In this document: positions 26,787 to 28,343 of the stretch, piece by piece
Numbering within the stretch: the stretch's first letter is position 1
Layout: each line of letters begins with the position of its first letter
IMG/VR virus record: IMGVR_UViG_3300030328_003198
Coordinates: 1-28,343 of that record
Strand: one strand, 5' to 3'
Length of the DNA stretch: 28,343 nucleotides
From: a virus
Position numbers and translations under genes: made by a program
Notes under the pieces: model-generated
The model's input: the letters and a program-made list of their open reading frames with translations, nothing else
Told to the model about the DNA's origin: nothing
The model's database searches: none

Positions 26787-27000
26787 AACATTATTAGTTT
26801 TATTTTTTTTAACATTCACATCTTGTTATAGTATAAAATCTACTATTGTAAATAAGTTAGATAAGACTTGGCCTTTTAGTACTATAAAATACAAAGGGAA
26901 CCAAAAATTAGATTCCCTTCATATTTATAAACAAAACAAAACTAGCCATCGCAACTTAAGCAATCTGGATTCATTGCCTCCGCCGCAATATCGCCTCTAA
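26758..27000 (+). CDS. Small lipoprotein, candidate outer-membrane spanin
   Basis: This 80-aa protein has a lipoprotein-type signal: a Lys, a hydrophobic stretch (LLVLFFLTF) and then TSC with the lipid-carrying Cys at residue 23. Starting at the in-frame GTG seven codons in would give an even more typical signal (LYKTLLVLFFLTFTSC). The mature part is short, polar and ends with a proline run (SLPPPQYRL). It overlaps the end of the peptidase gene by 29 bases in another frame. Position beside an endolysin plus a small Pro-containing lipoprotein is the pattern of o-spanins (Rz1-like), which fuse the outer membrane at lysis. No inner-membrane partner is visible, so this role is inferred. Its last 59 bases overlap the 3' end of the opposite-strand reductase gene, and that part may be poorly constrained. 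Confidence 0.62.
   Translation: MERQNIVLYKTLLVLFFLTFTSCYSIKSTIVNKLDKTWPFSTIKYKGNQKLDSLHIYKQNKTSHRNLSNLDSLPPPQYRL
26894..26919 (-). terminator. Hairpin usable as terminator for the reductase gene, inside the lipoprotein gene
   Basis: AAGGGAA (26894-26900) pairs with TTCCCTT (26913-26919), 7 bp around a 12-base loop. Read on the - strand, the stem is followed by TGTATTTTATAG, a T-rich tail, and it lies 23 bases past the reductase stop codon (26942). On the + strand it falls inside the lipoprotein coding region and is followed by only a short T-stretch, so + strand termination there would truncate that mRNA. I assign it to the - strand. The stem is modest in length. Confidence 0.5.
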
Positions 27001-28343
27001 GAACACTTTCTGTTCTCATATAATATAAAGTTTTAACCCCTCTTTTCCAAGCTTCTATGTGGACTTTATTAATCCATCTAGGTTCTGCTTGTGAAGGGAA
27101 CGCAAGATTTAAACTAACAGACTGATCTATATATGTCTGTCTTATCCCCGCTTGATTAACTAATTCTAGTTGATTTATTTCCTTAAACGTTTTGAAAACA
27201 TTTTTAACTGGCTCACCGCTCTTTTCCTGAGTAAGCTTGCCATTATTATCGTAATAATAACCATCTAATTCTTTTATTCCTTGTATTGATCCTTTATCTT
27301 TTAGAACTCTATCCCAAATTTTTTGGTTGTTTATATTTAATTTCTTAAATACCTTTTCGAGCTCTCTATTCTTTCTTATAAATGTACCTTTAGCAGATTG
27401 CTCTGTGAATACATTAGCAGCCCAAGGTTCAACACCGGGTGATACATTACCTGATAATTTACTATTTGATACTGTTGGTGCAACTGCTCTTAAATGTGTA
27501 TTTCTCATTCCTGTACCTATACACCATAATGGTTCACCATAAACATCGGCTAAATCTCTACTAGCCCTTTCGGTTTCTAATTTTAAGTTTGAAAATATTT
27601 CTCTTGTTTTAAATTGAGCTAATAACCCTTCAAAAGCAATTCCTTGTTGTTGTAATAAAGTATGCCAACCTAAAACACCTAATCCTAATGCTCTTCCTTT
27701 TTCTGCAGACCTAACAGCATTATCAAAACCTTTCATATTTTTAGCACGTTGTATGAATTCAGATAATACACCATCTAAAAACCAAGTAGCATCATATATT
27801 AAATCACTATTTTTCCATTCATCATATTTAGCTAAGTTAACAGAAGATAAACAACATACAAAAGAATGAGATTCATCTGTATGTAGCGTAATTTCAGAAC
27901 ATATATTAGTCATGTGAACTTTTAAACTGTTAGCTTTATAAGCTTTAGGGTTAGCTTTATTTGTGTTACCTTTAAACATTATATAAGGTTCACCAGTAGC
28001 TTTTCTTTTCTGTAATAATTTACTCCATTTTTTCCTAGCTTCTGGCTGCCCTTCTTCTAGTCTTCTCATAAACTTATCACCAACTATAGCGCATTGATGT
28101 AAATTTAATGATTGTCTGTTTACATCACCTTTAGGTTCTCTAATTTCAAGCCAATCTAAAAAGTCAGGGTGATCAATGTTTATATTAACTGATGCAGCGC
28201 CTCTTCTTACTGAGCCTTGATTTGTAGCTAGTATAGTTGAATCATATATTTTACAAAAAGGCACGACACCATCTGATGTTCCATTACCAGCTATTTGCGC
28301 ACCCGCTGGCCTGATCATATTAACACCAATACCAACACCCCCG
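26942..28343 (-). CDS. nrdA: Class I ribonucleotide reductase large subunit, 5'-truncated
   Basis: Ribonucleotide reductase makes deoxynucleotides for phage DNA synthesis. This is the C-terminal two-thirds or so; the frame is open to the window edge and begins GGVGIGVN before RPAGA. Landmarks include GSVRRGAASVNINIDHPDFL; the active-site N-x-C-x-E as NICSE, with the radical-bearing Cys codon at 27899-27901; C-C in SFVCCLSSVNLA, matching the second redox Cys of the catalytic pair; TLYYMRT, the Tyr-Tyr pair of the radical transfer path; and a C-terminal CLSC, the swinging thiol pair recharged by thioredoxin or glutaredoxin. The first catalytic Cys would lie outside the window. No intein or intron is seen. 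It points opposite to all other genes, so it belongs to a separate (probably early or middle) transcript, and its 3' end overlaps the lipoprotein gene. The small subunit gene is not in the window. Confidence 0.95.
   Translation of the reverse strand, partial: GGVGIGVNMIRPAGAQIAGNGTSDGVVPFCKIYDSTILATNQGSVRRGAASVNINIDHPDFLDWLEIREPKGDVNRQSLNLHQCAIVGDKFMRRLEEGQPEARKKWSKLLQKRKATGEPYIMFKGNTNKANPKAYKANSLKVHMTNICSEITLHTDESHSFVCCLSSVNLAKYDEWKNSDLIYDATWFLDGVLSEFIQRAKNMKGFDNAVRSAEKGRALGLGVLGWHTLLQQQGIAFEGLLAQFKTREIFSNLKLETERASRDLADVYGEPLWCIGTGMRNTHLRAVAPTVSNSKLSGNVSPGVEPWAANVFTEQSAKGTFIRKNRELEKVFKKLNINNQKIWDRVLKDKGSIQGIKELDGYYYDNNGKLTQEKSGEPVKNVFKTFKEINQLELVNQAGIRQTYIDQSVSLNLAFPSQAEPRWINKVHIEAWKRGVKTLYYMRTESVLRGDIAAEAMNPDCLSCDG

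Noticed and set aside
28316-28318. Met codon on the - strand as the start of the reductase gene
   Set aside because: The frame continues to the edge and encodes GGVGIGVN, a conserved stretch of the family, so the gene is truncated by the window.
1-28343. Stop-codon recoding as in some crAss-like phages
   Set aside because: All long genes read through with the standard code and end at ordinary stops, including the TAG of TerL; no interrupted frame needs recoding.

Overview
This window is the late (virion and lysis) gene block of a tailed double-stranded DNA phage, followed by the start of a nucleotide-metabolism block on the other strand. It is AT-rich and very tightly packed: no gap between genes exceeds about 75 bases. 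There are fifteen genes on the + strand, the first cut by the left edge, and one large gene on the - strand cut by the right edge. Start codons have A/T-rich leaders and no Shine-Dalgarno sequence at usable spacing, as is known for Bacteroidota. Together with the marine-phage look of many proteins, this points to a flavobacterium-like aquatic host. The host call is an inference of moderate to low confidence. No tRNA, CRISPR array, integrase, insertion sequence or attachment site was seen.

Layout. 1-7077: packaging and head genes in the standard order, namely terminase large subunit, portal, an acidic scaffold-like protein and the major capsid protein. A strong UUCG-loop terminator follows. 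7153-9753: an unassigned protein and two putative neck or ring proteins. 9757-16500: two very large exterior tail proteins, a beta-rich muzzle or stabilisation-type protein and a cysteine-rich modular adhesin. 16520-18844: a small conserved virion-type protein and two putative internal (ejection) proteins. 18847-26316: one 2489-residue protein carrying an HExxH metallopeptidase-like motif, a PD-(D/E)xK nuclease-like motif and a long conserved-looking C-terminal region. It fits the idea of a multi-domain (polyvalent) protein delivered into the host with the DNA. 26325-27000: an M15-family peptidase, probably the endolysin, and an overlapping small lipoprotein that is a candidate outer-membrane spanin. 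26942-28343 (-): the C-terminal part of a class I ribonucleotide reductase large subunit. Its 3' end overlaps the lipoprotein gene tail to tail.

There is no tape-measure protein, tail tube or sheath in the window. Ring proteins lead directly to a muzzle-type protein, an adhesin and internal proteins, which suggests a short-tailed (podovirus-like) particle, broadly like T7, P22 or crAss-like phages. The most interesting object is the giant protein at 18847-26316. Next are the adjoining genes that look like a three-part ejection set, and the convergent overlap between the lysis and ribonucleotide reductase genes. All family assignments come from reading motifs and gene order by eye; no database search was possible.
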